The notes under the pieces: generated by a model
Database searches by the model: none
Told to the model about the DNA's origin: nothing
Seen by the model: only the letters and a program-made list of their open reading frames with translations
In this document: piece after piece, positions 1 to 9,455 of the stretch
Layout of the letters: every line of letters begins with the position of its first letter
Numbering within the stretch: position 1 is the stretch's first letter
Made by a program: the position numbers and the translations under genes
From: Entomomonas moraniae
Lineage (GTDB): Bacteria > Pseudomonadota > Gammaproteobacteria > Pseudomonadales > Pseudomonadaceae
Length of the DNA: 64,000 bases
Assembly: GCF_003991975.1 (NCBI RefSeq)
Contig: NZ_CP029822.1
Span: 1,550,001-1,614,000 of the forward strand
Direction: 5' to 3'

Positions 1-1042
1 TCAAACGTAAGTCATTGACTGAGTCTGCGCATGCTAAGGCTGAATCATAAGTAATCATTCCTCGCTCAAACAAGCTAAACAGTGCTTGGTCAAACGTCTG
101 CATACCTAACTCAACTGAACGCCCCATAATGCCTTTTAGCTCAGTAACTTGCCCCGTCCGAATCATATCCGAAACAAGTGGAGTACCTAACAATATCTCC
201 ACCGCAGCATGTCGCCCCATACCGGACTTATCAGGAATTAATTGTTGAGCAACGATAGCACGTAAGTTTAAAGATAAATCTAACCATATTTGTGAATGAC
301 GTTCTGGAGCAAAGAAACTGATAATACGGTCCAACGCTTGGTTAGCATTATTCGCATGCAACGTCGCCAAACAAAGATGTCCCGTTTCAGCAAATGCTAA
401 GGCATACTCCATGGTTTGACGAGTACGTACCTCACCAATCATAATCACATCAGGTGCTTGACGTAATGTATTTTTTAGAGCAACTTCAAACGATTCTGTA
501 TCCAGCCCTACTTCACGTTGGGTCACAATACAGTTTTTATGGCTAAACAAATACTCAATGGGGTCTTCAATAGAAATAATATGACCTGTTGAATTGGTAT
601 TACGGTAATCTACCATGGCAGCTAATGATGTAGATTTACCTGCCCCAGTTGCCCCAACAAATAATACTAAACCACGCTTTACCATGGCTAGATCTTTAAT
701 CATCTTAGGGAGACCTAGCTGATCAATGGTCGGAATATCTGTCACAATACGACGCAATACCATTCCGACTTGGTTTCGCTGGATATAAGCACTAACACGA
801 AAACGTCCAACACCTGGATAACTGACTGCGAAATTACACTCTTGAGTTGTAACAAACTCTTTTTGCTGGCGCTCACTCATCAGCTTACGTGCGAGCTCCT
901 TTACTCTTTCGCCCGAGAGCCTTTCCAAAGGCAAAGGAGAAAGCTTTCCATCCACTTTAATACAAGGAGGCACGCCAACAGTCAAAAATAAGTCAGAGGC
1001 CTTTTTATCGACAATAGTCTGTAATAGGTGTTCAAACTCCAT
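1..1042 (-). CDS. pilU: Type IV pilus retraction ATPase PilU (partial, C-terminus beyond left edge)
   Basis: A hexameric AAA-type ATPase of the inner-membrane pilus base; PilU assists PilT in depolymerising pilin during twitching motility. The reading frame is open from ATG at 1042 to position 1, about 347 residues, so only the last few codons are missing. The start MEFEHLLQTIVDKKASDLFL is typical of the family. A Walker A motif (GATGAGKST) is followed by the His-box (GHLCLATLHANNA) and acidic Asp and Walker B segments (IMIGEVR). It lies immediately downstream of pilT on the same strand with a 58-bp gap, the usual pilTU order. It is distinguished from PilT by its sequence and by this position. 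The identification is firm. Confidence 0.95.
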   Translation of the reverse strand, partial: MEFEHLLQTIVDKKASDLFLTVGVPPCIKVDGKLSPLPLERLSGERVKELARKLMSERQQKEFVTTQECNFAVSYPGVGRFRVSAYIQRNQVGMVLRRIVTDIPTIDQLGLPKMIKDLAMVKRGLVLFVGATGAGKSTSLAAMVDYRNTNSTGHIISIEDPIEYLFSHKNCIVTQREVGLDTESFEVALKNTLRQAPDVIMIGEVRTRQTMEYALAFAETGHLCLATLHANNANQALDRIISFFAPERHSQIWLDLSLNLRAIVAQQLIPDKSGMGRHAAVEILLGTPLVSDMIRTGQVTELKGIMGRSVELGMQTFDQALFSLFERGMITYDSALACADSVNDLRL

Positions 1043-1100
1043 CGTTTTACCCTAAGAATTAGAAAAAAAATATATTATTGTTCAACTAAATTATTGATCA

Positions 1101-2120
1101 TTATGATTCAAATTTTCTTAGATGAACGCGTTCAATCAATCCTTTTTCTACCAGTAGCCTTAAACTACCTTCCATTGTCTTCATACCGACTTGCGCGCCC
1201 GTTTGAATTGCAGAAGCCATTTGAGCCACTTTATCTTCACGAATAAGGTTACGAATGGCCGAGGTTCCAATCATAATTTCATGAGCCGCCGCTCGCCCGC
1301 CACCAATCTTTTTAACTAAACGCTGAGAAATTACGGCTTGCAAAGACTCTGATAACATCGAACGAATCATTGATTTTTCAGCAGCTGGGAATACGTCAAT
1401 AATACGGTCAATCGTTTTAGCCGCAGAACTGGTATGCAAAGTACCGAAGACCAAGTGTCCTGTTTCTGCCGCTGTTAATGCCAATCGAATGGTTTCTAAG
1501 TCACGCAACTCACCCACTAGAATAATATCGGGGTCTTCACGCAATGCACTACGAAGCGCTTCATTAAAGCCCAATGTATCACGGTGTACTTCACGCTGAT
1601 TGACAAGGCATTTTTTTGATTCATGCACGAACTCAATAGGGTCTTCAATGGTTAAAATATGTTCGTAACGTGTTGCATTCACATAATCGACCATTGCAGC
1701 TAACGTTGTTGACTTACCGGACCCTGTAGGCCCTGTAACTAATACAAGTCCACGGTCATTATTACAGATTTTCTCAAATACATCACCCATACCAAGTTCA
1801 GTCATGGTCAAAACTTTTGAGGGAATGGTACGAAATACAGCCGCGGCACCACGGTTTTGATTAAAAGCATTTACCCGAAAACGTGCAAGACCTGGAACCT
1901 CTACAGAAAAGTCTGTTTCAAACTTTTCTTCATAGTCCTTACGTTGACGGTCATTCATAATGTCATAAATGAGCGCGTGGACTTGTTTGTGATCCAACGG
2001 TGGTAAATTAATACGGCGCACATCACCATCTACACGAATCATTGGTGGTAAACCAGCAGAGAGGTGTAAGTCCGACGCCTTATGCTCTGCACTAAAGGCT
2101 AATAACTCTGTAATTTCCAT
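1101..2120 (-). CDS. pilT: Type IV pilus retraction ATPase PilT
   Basis: The main pilus retraction motor, a cytoplasmic hexameric ATPase. At 339 residues it is close to the usual 344. It starts MEITELLAFSAEHKASDLHL; an upstream TTG at 2129 is in frame but ATG at 2120 matches the family start. Walker A is GPTGSGKST, the Asp box follows (ILTIEDPIE), Walker B is IILVGELRD, and the His box is GHLVFGTLHTSSAAKTIDRI. The C-terminal AIRNLIRE segment, conserved in PilT and needed for retraction, is present. The gene is transcribed towards pilU and diverges from yggS across about 95 bp that must hold both promoters. Confidence 0.97.
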   Translation of the reverse strand: MEITELLAFSAEHKASDLHLSAGLPPMIRVDGDVRRINLPPLDHKQVHALIYDIMNDRQRKDYEEKFETDFSVEVPGLARFRVNAFNQNRGAAAVFRTIPSKVLTMTELGMGDVFEKICNNDRGLVLVTGPTGSGKSTTLAAMVDYVNATRYEHILTIEDPIEFVHESKKCLVNQREVHRDTLGFNEALRSALREDPDIILVGELRDLETIRLALTAAETGHLVFGTLHTSSAAKTIDRIIDVFPAAEKSMIRSMLSESLQAVISQRLVKKIGGGRAAAHEIMIGTSAIRNLIREDKVAQMASAIQTGAQVGMKTMEGSLRLLVEKGLIERVHLRKFES

Positions 2121-2214
2121 AAGTACCAAAACCCTAAAAAATCATATAATCTATGAAAGCATGCTAAAATAATATCGCTAAATATACCATATCTTCATTA
2201 CATGCAGGTTAGAA

Positions 2215-2910
2215 ATGTCACAAATAAGTAAAAATATTGAACTTATTAAGCAACGTATCACACAAGCCGCAACCGAGGCAAAACGTGACCTTGAGCAAAT
2301 CCATTTACTGGCTGTAAGCAAAACCAAACCTGTAGAAGCAATAGAGGAAGCCTACCAAGCGGGTATTATAAACGTTGGAGAGAACTATCTACAAGAAGCA
2401 TTACAAAAACAATCACAATTAACTGCCCTTCCCTTAATCTGGCACTTTATCGGCCCCATTCAATCGAACAAAACTAAAGACATTACTGAAAATTTTACTT
2501 GGGTGCATACAGTTGATCGTCTAAAAATTGCTGAACGTTTAAGTCATCAAAGACCTAACCACCTACCTGAATTACAAATTTGCATTCAAGTCAACATCAG
2601 TAATGAATCAACAAAATCAGGTTGCAAACCAGATGAAATCTTAGCTTTGGTTAGCGCTATTGAAGCACTACCAAACATAAAGCTACGTGGGCTTATGGCT
2701 ATCCCAGAACCGACGGAGGATACATCCCTACAGCGTGAAGTCTTTGCTAAACTTAGACAACTAAAAGATACAATCAATGAACGACTTTCTCTTTCATTAG
2801 ACACATTGTCTATGGGCATGAGTCATGACTTAGAGTCGGCCATTATTGAAGGCGCCACATGGGTACGTATTGGTAGCGCTATTTTTGGCGAGAGAAATTA
2901 CAAAGTTTAA
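2215..2910 (+). CDS. yggS: PLP homeostasis protein YggS/PLPBP
   Basis: A cytoplasmic pyridoxal-phosphate-binding protein of the fold-type III TIM barrel family. It keeps vitamin B6 and amino-acid pools balanced and has no known catalytic activity. The 231-residue length is typical. The PLP lysine lies in LLAVSKTKP near residue 36, and the C-terminal phosphate-binding stretch (SMGMSHDLESAI, then TWVRIGSAIFG) is intact. A Shine-Dalgarno-like AGGTTAG stands just before ATG. It diverges from pilT and heads a collinear run to hemW. In Pseudomonas the next gene is proC, which is missing here. Confidence 0.95.
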   Translation: MSQISKNIELIKQRITQAATEAKRDLEQIHLLAVSKTKPVEAIEEAYQAGIINVGENYLQEALQKQSQLTALPLIWHFIGPIQSNKTKDITENFTWVHTVDRLKIAERLSHQRPNHLPELQICIQVNISNESTKSGCKPDEILALVSAIEALPNIKLRGLMAIPEPTEDTSLQREVFAKLRQLKDTINERLSLSLDTLSMGMSHDLESAIIEGATWVRIGSAIFGERNYKV

Positions 2911-2995
2911 CAGCTCTGTTGTTTCCTTAATGGTTATTTTCCCTTAAAATGCTTCTCTTACTCATTTAAGTTTTTAACTAATCAGGTATAAACAA

Positions 2996-3571
2996 TTGAC
3001 AGGTTTTACAAGCACACTCTTATATATTATTAGATTACTTGGCGAAATTTATATTTCTATCATTTTATTACGCTTTTTATTACAAATGGTAAGAGCAGAT
3101 TTTTATAATCCTATCAGTCAATTTATTGTCAATGTTACCCACCCACTACTTAAGCCACTTCGTCAAATCATCCCAAGTATTGGCAGACAAGATATAGCAT
3201 CCCTCGTCTTAGCCTATCTAGTACAAATGGTACTAACCTGTATTTTACTTCTTATTATTGGCATACCTTTTGGTGCATTCATTGCAAAAGTACCTATTAT
3301 TGCACTGATTAATTTATTAGAAGCGGGATTTTACTTACTCTTTTTACTTTTTATTGGCAATGCAATTTTATCGTGGATTGCACCAGATAGCCGTTCGCCA
3401 GCGGCTATTCTTATACAACAAATTTGCTATTTTATATTAGCTCCACTACGACGCATTATTCCACCGATTGGAATTTTTGATATCACGCCGATGATTGCGT
3501 TACTATTGTTGTTCTTTCTTAATAACTTCATTATTGGAGCACTGGCATCATATATTGTGCCAGGTTTATAA
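2996..3571 (+). CDS. yggT: YggT family integral membrane protein
   Basis: An inner-membrane protein with two tandem YGGT domains of about 90 residues, each with a hydrophobic hairpin followed by a conserved basic turn (LKPLRQIIPSIG near 55 and APLRRIIPPIG near 150). The role is not well established; it is linked to osmotic tolerance and cell shape in some bacteria. The best start is a TTG at 2996, because the protein then begins like Pseudomonas homologues (TGFTSTLLYIIRLLG) and AGGT lies 9 bases upstream. The 85-bp gap to yggS is where proC normally sits. Confidence 0.9.
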   Translation: MTGFTSTLLYIIRLLGEIYISIILLRFLLQMVRADFYNPISQFIVNVTHPLLKPLRQIIPSIGRQDIASLVLAYLVQMVLTCILLLIIGIPFGAFIAKVPIIALINLLEAGFYLLFLLFIGNAILSWIAPDSRSPAAILIQQICYFILAPLRRIIPPIGIFDITPMIALLLLFFLNNFIIGALASYIVPGL

Positions 3572-3603
3572 ATGGACAATAAAATAAGGGATGTGCACAC
3601 TAA

Positions 3604-4746
3604 ATGACCATATCATTTCCTAAGGACTCAGTTGGATTAGTCATACCACAGACAATGGCATTTAATGAACCACTGATGTTGGTTTGTGGCAAAGAACTAG
3701 CTGCAGGCTATCAAATTACTTATGAAACCTATGGCATACTAAACCCAGAATGCAACAATGCCATTCTCATCTGTCATGCGCTCTCCGGCAATCATCACGC
3801 AGCGGGCTATCATAGTTATGAAGATAGAAAACCTGGCTGGTGGGATAACTACATAGGCCCTAATAAACCGATCGACACCAATCGTTTCTTTGTTGTTAGT
3901 TTGAATAATCTGGGAGGCTGTAACGGTTCAACAGGACCAACCAGCATCAACCCCAAAACAGGAAAGGTCTATGGTGCCAGCTTCCCAATCGTTACAGTGG
4001 AAGACTGGGTACACAGCCAAGCCCGTTTAGCCGACAGTTTAGGTATCAAACAGTGGGCAGCTGTTATTGGCGGTAGCCTCGGCGGTATGCAAGCTATTCA
4101 ATGGGCTATTACCTATCCAGATCGCTTACGCCATTGTATTGCAATTGCGTCAGCCCCCAAATTATCTGCTCAAAATATCGCGTTTAATGAAGTAGCTCGG
4201 CAAGCTATTGTGTCAGACCCTGATTTTTTTGATGGTAATTTTACTGAACATAACACTGTCCCCAAACACGGCTTAGGTTTAGCACGTATGGTAGGACATA
4301 TTACCTATCTTTCTGACGATGCCATGGGCCAAAAGTTTGGTCGTGACCTTAAAAATGAAAAACTTAACTACGATATTTATAATGTAGAATTTCAAGTTGA
4401 AAGTTATTTACGCTACCAAGGAGAAGAATTTTCAGGCCGCTTTGATGCCAACACCTACTTACTAATGACCAAAGCACTTGACTACTTTGACCCAGCATCT
4501 AAGCATCAAGGAGACCTCGCGAAAACCTTATCAGAGGTGACAGCAAATTTTTATTTAATTTCTTTTACGACCGATTGGCGCTTCTCCCCTGCACGCTCTA
4601 AAGAAATTGTCGATGCGCTTATTGCAGCTGACAAAAATGTGAGCTATATAGAAGTCGATGCACCACAAGGTCATGATGCATTCCTCATAAAAATCCCACG
4701 TTATCAAGAAGCACTCACCACTTACTTGCAACGTATTGCTATTTAA
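3604..4746 (+). CDS. metX: Homoserine O-acyltransferase MetX
   Basis: An alpha/beta-hydrolase enzyme that acylates homoserine, the first committed step of methionine synthesis by direct sulfhydrylation. At 380 residues it is normal for MetX. The nucleophile is Ser158 in GGSLGGMQ, the aspartate lies in FTTDWRFSP, and the histidine in PQGHDAFLI. The segments [11 protein letters not shown] and [12 protein letters not shown] form the oxyanion and substrate region. In Pseudomonas, MetX proteins of this gene cluster are reported to use succinyl-CoA rather than acetyl-CoA; the acyl donor cannot be decided here. metW follows 10 bases later, the usual partner. Confidence 0.95.
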   Translation: MTISFPKDSVGLVIPQTMAFNEPLMLVCGKELAAGYQITYETYGILNPECNNAILICHALSGNHHAAGYHSYEDRKPGWWDNYIGPNKPIDTNRFFVVSLNNLGGCNGSTGPTSINPKTGKVYGASFPIVTVEDWVHSQARLADSLGIKQWAAVIGGSLGGMQAIQWAITYPDRLRHCIAIASAPKLSAQNIAFNEVARQAIVSDPDFFDGNFTEHNTVPKHGLGLARMVGHITYLSDDAMGQKFGRDLKNEKLNYDIYNVEFQVESYLRYQGEEFSGRFDANTYLLMTKALDYFDPASKHQGDLAKTLSEVTANFYLISFTTDWRFSPARSKEIVDALIAADKNVSYIEVDAPQGHDAFLIKIPRYQEALTTYLQRIAI

Positions 4747-4756
4747 GGGAAATAAA

Positions 4757-5353
4757 ATGCGCGCTGATTTAGAAATTATTCAAGAATGGATCCCCAAAAA
4801 TAGTCGTGTTCTCGATCTAGGTTGTGGTCATGGTGATCTATTAGCCTATTTACAAAAAAATAAGGCCGTCAAAGGGTATGGCTTAGAAATTGATCCTGAT
4901 AATATTAATCACTGCTTACAACAAGGTATTAATGTTATCCAACAAAACCTAAATCAAGGTCTAGCCAATTTTGCTACCCAAAGTTTTGATGTTGTAGTGA
5001 TGACCCAAGCGATACAGGCCGTTCACTACCCTGACAAACTACTGCAAGAAATGCTCAGAGTTGGCAAAACCTGTATTATTACCTTCCCCAATTTTGGTCA
5101 TTGGCGTTGTCGCTTATACCTAAGCATCAAGGGTAGAATGCCCGTCTCTAAGTTTATGCCCTATACATGGTATAATACACCTAATATCCATTTTTGTACT
5201 TTTAAAGATTTTGAAGCACTTACCAAACAACTGGATGCTAAAGTACTACAACGCTTAGCGGTTGATAGTCAACACCACAACAGTTCCTTAGCAAGGTTAT
5301 GGCCAAACTTAATGAGTGAAATTGGTATTTATCAACTCACTTCAAACCACTGA
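4757..5353 (+). CDS. metW: MetW, methyltransferase-like partner of MetX
   Basis: A class I SAM-binding fold protein that pairs with MetX and supports its acyltransferase activity in proteobacteria. The 198-residue product has the SAM motif I as VLDLGCGHGDLL near residue 22 and the MetW-typical FPNFGHWRCRL at about 115. ATG at 4757 is chosen because AAGGGA stands 8 bases upstream and the protein then begins MRADLEIIQEWI as in homologues; a longer in-frame start at 4736 would overlap metX. It is very probably co-transcribed with metX and rdgB. Confidence 0.93.
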   Translation: MRADLEIIQEWIPKNSRVLDLGCGHGDLLAYLQKNKAVKGYGLEIDPDNINHCLQQGINVIQQNLNQGLANFATQSFDVVVMTQAIQAVHYPDKLLQEMLRVGKTCIITFPNFGHWRCRLYLSIKGRMPVSKFMPYTWYNTPNIHFCTFKDFEALTKQLDAKVLQRLAVDSQHHNSSLARLWPNLMSEIGIYQLTSNH

Positions 5354-5371
5354 TTTATAGCGAAACTGATA

Positions 5372-5965
5372 ATGACTAACCGCCAACCACTCGTCCTAGC
5401 AAGCCATAATAAAGCTAAACTAGCAGAACTACAAAAAATGTTAGGTGACCACTTTGAAGTGTACTCCGTGGCGGAGTTTTCTAGCATTGAACCAGAAGAA
5501 ACGGGACTAAGCTTTATTGAAAATGCTATTTTAAAAGCGCGTCATGCCGCAAAAGTGTCAGGCTTACCTGCCTTAGCTGATGATTCAGGTCTTGCAGTTG
5601 ATGCCTTAAAGGGAGCCCCTGGTATTTATTCAGCTCGTTATGCAGGAACTGGAGGTGATCAAGCCAATAATGAAAAACTACTTGATGCACTTAAAGACGT
5701 ACCCGAGGCCCACAGAGGGGCACAGTTTATCTGTGCGCTAGCATTAGTTCGTCATGAGCTAGATCCCATTCCCATCATTTGCGAAGGTATTTGGCAAGGT
5801 AGCATCTTATTTGCCCCCCAAGGTCAAAACGGTTTTGGATATGACCCATTATTCTGGGTTGAGCGTGAACAATGCTCAAGTGCTGAATTAAACCCCGAGC
5901 AAAAAAACCAAATGAGCCACCGAGCTAAAGCCATGGCATTACTAAAACAACGTTTAGCTATTTAA
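5372..5965 (+). CDS. rdgB: XTP/dITP diphosphatase RdgB
   Basis: Hydrolyses dITP, XTP and dHAPTP to monophosphates, keeping deaminated purines out of DNA. At 197 residues it matches the Ham1/RdgB family. Diagnostic motifs are [12 protein letters not shown] at the N-terminus, the catalytic [12 protein letters not shown] near residue 68, GFGYDPLF near residue 148 and SHRAKAM near the C-terminus. Its stop codon overlaps the hemW start by one base (TAATG), indicating translational coupling. Confidence 0.96.
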   Translation: MTNRQPLVLASHNKAKLAELQKMLGDHFEVYSVAEFSSIEPEETGLSFIENAILKARHAAKVSGLPALADDSGLAVDALKGAPGIYSARYAGTGGDQANNEKLLDALKDVPEAHRGAQFICALALVRHELDPIPIICEGIWQGSILFAPQGQNGFGYDPLFWVEREQCSSAELNPEQKNQMSHRAKAMALLKQRLAI

Positions 5966-7113
5966 TGACTTACACCGTATTACCTCCTCTTTCACTGTAT
6001 ATTCATGTGCCTTGGTGTGTACGTAAATGTCCTTATTGTGACTTTAACTCTCATGCGCAGCAAGGTAACTTGCCAGAACAAGCTTATATCCAAGCACTAT
6101 TGAATGATTTGGTTTTAGAGAAAGAAGCAGCAAACAACCGTCCTATCCAATCTATTTTTATCGGTGGAGGCACGCCTAGCTTATTGTCAGCCAAAATCTT
6201 TGAACAACTGCTTAACGGCATCAGCCAACAGCTTAATTTAGCCTCTGATATTGAAATCACCCTTGAAGCCAACCCCGGAACAGCTGAGCAGCAAAAATTT
6301 GCTGATTACTTCAAATTGGGTATTAACCGGCTCTCTATTGGTATACAGAGTTTTCACAGTACACAGCTACAAGCATTAGGGCGTATTCACTCTGCCCAAG
6401 AAGCCATCAAAGCTGCTGAAATGGCACATCAAGCAGGATTTACACGACTAAATCTCGATTTAATGCATGGTTTACCTGAACAAACGCCCGAGCAAGCACT
6501 AGCTGATCTAAAACAAGCCATTGCTTTGCAACCTGATCATCTATCATGGTATCAACTCACTATCGAACCCAATACAGCTTATTGGTCACACCCTCCTACC
6601 CTGCCAGAAGATGAAGATCTATGGCAGATACAAGAACAAGGCCAAACATTACTAGCTGCACAAGGTTTTAATCAATACGAAGTCTCCGCTTATGCAAAAA
6701 CACCTAATGCACGAGCCAAGCACAATCTAAACTACTGGACATTTGGTGATTTTATCGGCATTGGAGCCGGTGCTCATGGCAAAATAACTCGCCCTGACAA
6801 AACCATTTATCGTAACTGGAAAACGCGTACGCCCAAAGACTACTTAAACCCTGATAAAACCTTTCAGGCAGGACAACGCTCATTAACAATAAACGAACTA
6901 CCTATCGAGTTTATGATGAATGCCCTGCGTTTAAAAGAAGGGGTACCAACCTCTTCACTGACTGAGCGTACCTTCCTTAACCTAGCAGACATTAGTAAAG
7001 CTTGCCAACAAGCACAAAATGCTGGGCTACTAGCCAATATGGATGAACGCATCCTTGCGACACCGAAAGGCTTTTTATTTTTAAACAATCTTCTTGAATA
7101 TTTTTTAGACTAG
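5965..7113 (+). CDS. hemW: Radical SAM haem chaperone HemW
   Basis: A radical SAM protein that binds haem and delivers it to target proteins; formerly annotated as coproporphyrinogen oxidase. The 4Fe-4S motif is C-VRK-C-PY-C near residue 20, preceded by SLYIHVPWC. HemW has this CxxxCxxC form, whereas true HemN carries an additional cysteine (CxxxCxxCxC). Further conserved blocks are FIGGGTPSLL, ITLEANPGT and LSIGIQSF. The C-terminal HemN domain includes the NYWTFGDFIGIGAGAHG segment. Length 382 is normal. Start codon overlaps the rdgB stop. Confidence 0.95.
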   Translation: MTYTVLPPLSLYIHVPWCVRKCPYCDFNSHAQQGNLPEQAYIQALLNDLVLEKEAANNRPIQSIFIGGGTPSLLSAKIFEQLLNGISQQLNLASDIEITLEANPGTAEQQKFADYFKLGINRLSIGIQSFHSTQLQALGRIHSAQEAIKAAEMAHQAGFTRLNLDLMHGLPEQTPEQALADLKQAIALQPDHLSWYQLTIEPNTAYWSHPPTLPEDEDLWQIQEQGQTLLAAQGFNQYEVSAYAKTPNARAKHNLNYWTFGDFIGIGAGAHGKITRPDKTIYRNWKTRTPKDYLNPDKTFQAGQRSLTINELPIEFMMNALRLKEGVPTSSLTERTFLNLADISKACQQAQNAGLLANMDERILATPKGFLFLNNLLEYFLD

Positions 7114-7116
7114 CCT

Positions 7117-7440
7117 ATGGATACATTACTCGACTTTATTGCAACGCTCTCACGTTGGTGTGATAAGCACCTAAACCAAATTACCCTTGCCTTAGTAGCT
7201 GTTCTACTGGTGTTATTTGGTCTTACTCTGGGTAAATATATACAGCGTGTTATTGGTCATATGAATATCGTTCTTAGGGTAATTATTCTTGCCATCGTTT
7301 ACATGATTGTCTTTGGGCTTATTATTAACTTCGTTCCTGATTTTATAAAACAACTACTCAGGTACTTGAACTATTACAGTTTAGCTCCTATATTACTACT
7401 CATTATCGTTTTTATTGGCATGATTGCCGACAAGCGCTAA
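7117..7440 (+). CDS. DUF3392 family membrane protein
   Basis: A 107-residue protein with about three transmembrane segments (near residues 22-40, 52-72 and 85-104) and a short basic end. It resembles the DUF3392 proteins that follow hemW in Pseudomonas. Nothing is known of the function. It lies 3 bases after hemW and probably shares its transcript. Confidence 0.8.
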   Translation: MDTLLDFIATLSRWCDKHLNQITLALVAVLLVLFGLTLGKYIQRVIGHMNIVLRVIILAIVYMIVFGLIINFVPDFIKQLLRYLNYYSLAPILLLIIVFIGMIADKR

Positions 7441-7453
7441 TACCAAAAACCGC

Positions 7454-7481
7454 TTGCAGTTACCACGTTTTCTGTTACTAT
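7454..7481 (+). promoter_or_regulatory. Candidate sigma-70 promoter for rpmE
   Basis: TTGCAG, 16 bases, then TACTAT lies about 80 bases upstream of the L31 gene. An AGCGGC-T6 run follows directly, so part of this stretch may instead be a terminator of the hemW transcript. Confidence 0.4.
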
Positions 7482-7560
7482 ATAGCGGCTTTTTTCGTGC
7501 GGTACTTAATTTTTGTATAAACTGATTAAGTGGCGGCACACCTACTCTGAGGAAAACTAC

Positions 7561-7773
7561 ATGAAACCAGATATCCACCCAAAATACGAAAGCATTAAAG
7601 CGACTTGCAGCTGCGGTAATGTAATCGATACAGCTTCAACTTTATGCAAAGACATCACCATTGATGTTTGCTCTGCTTGTCACCCATTCTATACTGGTAA
7701 ACAAAAAGTATTAGACACTGGTGGTCGTATTGATCGTTTCAAACAACGTTTTGGTGGTTTCGGTAAGAAATAA
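7561..7773 (+). CDS. rpmE: 50S ribosomal protein L31 (zinc-binding form)
   Basis: A small protein of the large ribosomal subunit that bridges to the 30S head. The 70-residue product from ATG at 7561 (GAGGA 7 bases upstream) begins [10 protein letters not shown], the standard start. Four cysteines in TCSCG and [15 protein letters not shown] mark the zinc-containing C+ form, as opposed to the zinc-free paralogue made under zinc starvation. It is a single gene flanked by its own promoter and a strong terminator. Confidence 0.97.
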   Translation: MKPDIHPKYESIKATCSCGNVIDTASTLCKDITIDVCSACHPFYTGKQKVLDTGGRIDRFKQRFGGFGKK

Positions 7774-7798
7774 ACCAATCTTTGTTGGAATTTTAAAA

Positions 7799-7823
7799 AA
7801 GCGTCTATTAGACGCTTTTTTTA
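7799..7823 (+). terminator. Rho-independent terminator after rpmE
   Basis: Perfect stem AAGCGTCTA/TAGACGCTT followed by a run of seven T. Confidence 0.9.
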
Positions 7824-7880
7824 TTTAAATCTGTACTATAATAATAAAATTGCTATTTCTTCTCTTAGGAGTCCTTCAAA

Positions 7881-9083
7881 ATGTCTACCATAACACGTAG
7901 TGATTATGACCACTATATTGTACCTGTTTATGCCCCCGCTAACTTTATACCAGTACGCGGACAAGGTTCAAAAGTATGGGACCAAGAGGGGCGAGAGTAC
8001 ATTGACTTCACCGGTGGTATTGCAGTTAATGTATTAGGGCATGCGCACCCTGCACTAGTAGAAGCATTAAATACCCAAGCTAATAAGCTATGGCATGTTT
8101 CCAATCTATTCACTAATGAACCTGCCCTTGAACTGGCTAAAAAGCTCACCGATGCTACATTTGCAGATCGTGCATTTTTCTGTAACTCGGGTGCAGAAGC
8201 AAACGAAGCAGCACTTAAACTAGCACGTCGTTACGCTTACGATAATTTTGGTGAAGAAAAATTTGAAATTATCTCGACCCTTAATAGTTTCCATGGTCGT
8301 ACCTACTTTACTGTAAGCACTGGTGGACAAGAAAAATACTCCAAGGGATTTGGCCCTAAAATCGAAGGAATTTCCCATGTTCCTTATAACGACTTAGCAG
8401 CTATGGAAGCCGCTATTTCTGAAAAGACTTGTGCCGTCATCCTTGAACCTATCCAGGGCGAAAGTGGTGTTTTACCTGCCGAACAAGCTTATCTTGAAGG
8501 TGTACGTGCACTATGTGATAAATACAACGCACTGCTCATTTTCGACGAAGTACAAACAGGCTTAGGGCGTACGGGTAAACTCTTTGCCTATATGCACTAC
8601 AATGTTATCCCTGACATTTTGAGTAATGCAAAATGCTTAGGCGGTGGTTTTCCTATCGGTGCAATGCTAACCAAAGAACACATTGCCAAGCATTTCTCAA
8701 CAGGAACACATGGTACAACCTATGGTGGTAATCCATTGGCCTGCGCCGTTGCTAATAAAGTAATGGACATTGTTAATACACCTACAGTACTAGAGGGTGT
8801 CGAAAAACGTCACCAACTATTTGTACAAGCATTAGAGCGTATGGGTAAACCTTATGATCTTTTCTCACAAATTCGTGGCAAAGGGTTACTCATTGGTTGT
8901 GTATTAACCCCCCAATGGAAAACTCGTACTTCAGAAATCATAAAAGCGGCCGCACAACATGGCCTGATGATATTACAAGCAGGGCCTGAAGTCATACGCC
9001 TTGCACCAAGCTTAATTATTGAAGAAACCGATATACAAGAAGGTATAAACCGCTTCGAACAAGCAATTAAACACCTTCTCTAA
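7881..9083 (+). CDS. argD: Acetylornithine/succinylornithine aminotransferase (ArgD/AstC type)
   Basis: A class III PLP aminotransferase interconverting N-acetylglutamate semialdehyde and N-acetylornithine (or the succinyl analogues of arginine catabolism). The 400 residues include FTGGIAVNVLGHAHP, the phosphate-binding FCNSGAEANEAALKLAR near 102, and the PLP lysine in LSNAKCLGGGFPIGAML near 252. AGGAG stands 9 bases before ATG. In Pseudomonas the closest type, AruC, serves both biosynthesis and catabolism; no ast/aru operon is present here, so biosynthetic use is the more likely inference. It lies between two terminators together with the small gene that follows. Confidence 0.88.
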   Translation: MSTITRSDYDHYIVPVYAPANFIPVRGQGSKVWDQEGREYIDFTGGIAVNVLGHAHPALVEALNTQANKLWHVSNLFTNEPALELAKKLTDATFADRAFFCNSGAEANEAALKLARRYAYDNFGEEKFEIISTLNSFHGRTYFTVSTGGQEKYSKGFGPKIEGISHVPYNDLAAMEAAISEKTCAVILEPIQGESGVLPAEQAYLEGVRALCDKYNALLIFDEVQTGLGRTGKLFAYMHYNVIPDILSNAKCLGGGFPIGAMLTKEHIAKHFSTGTHGTTYGGNPLACAVANKVMDIVNTPTVLEGVEKRHQLFVQALERMGKPYDLFSQIRGKGLLIGCVLTPQWKTRTSEIIKAAAQHGLMILQAGPEVIRLAPSLIIEETDIQEGINRFEQAIKHLL

Positions 9084-9101
9084 ACAATTAAAGAGACTAT
9101 T

Positions 9102-9407
9102 ATGAACGAAACTATTACTTTATTACTCGAAGACGCTGAAGGCAAAACTCAACAAACTAACTGTAGCCGTTTTGCTATTATGCTAGAAGGAAAAGAGCTT
9201 TGGGTGCAAAACATTGGTGGTCAATTATTTATTGGTACGGATGTCGCCGAAGATGACCAAGAGTTCACCAACCTTGTACTACGCCCCTTAGCCACTAACT
9301 TAATTAGCCTACAAATTGAAATGGAAGTGATGGAAGAAGGTGCGGCAATAACTGAAGATGATGATGACTGTTGTGGTGATCATGGCTGCGGTTGTGGCGG
9401 ACACTAA
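9102..9407 (+). CDS. Hypothetical protein with Cys/His-rich acidic tail
   Basis: 101 residues, 18 bases after argD and therefore probably co-transcribed. The first 80 residues look like a compact beta-rich domain. The tail has six acidic residues in a row and then CCGDHGCGCGGH, a likely metal-binding cluster of four cysteines and two histidines. I recognise no named family. A metal-chaperone or metal-sensing role is only an inference from the tail. Confidence 0.75.
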   Translation: MNETITLLLEDAEGKTQQTNCSRFAIMLEGKELWVQNIGGQLFIGTDVAEDDQEFTNLVLRPLATNLISLQIEMEVMEEGAAITEDDDDCCGDHGCGCGGH

Positions 9408-9426
9408 TAAGCATTACTCTGTATAA

Positions 9427-9455
9427 AAAAGGCGTTTTAAAAACGCCTTTTTTCT
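9427..9455 (+). terminator. Rho-independent terminator after argD operon
   Basis: Stem AAAGGCGTTTT/AAAACGCCTTT followed by T-rich sequence; it also works on the opposite strand, so it may be bidirectional. Confidence 0.85.

Noticed and set aside
7501-7560. N-terminal extension of L31
   Set aside because: An in-frame start at 7513 exists, but the family start MKPDIHP with GAGGA upstream is at 7561.
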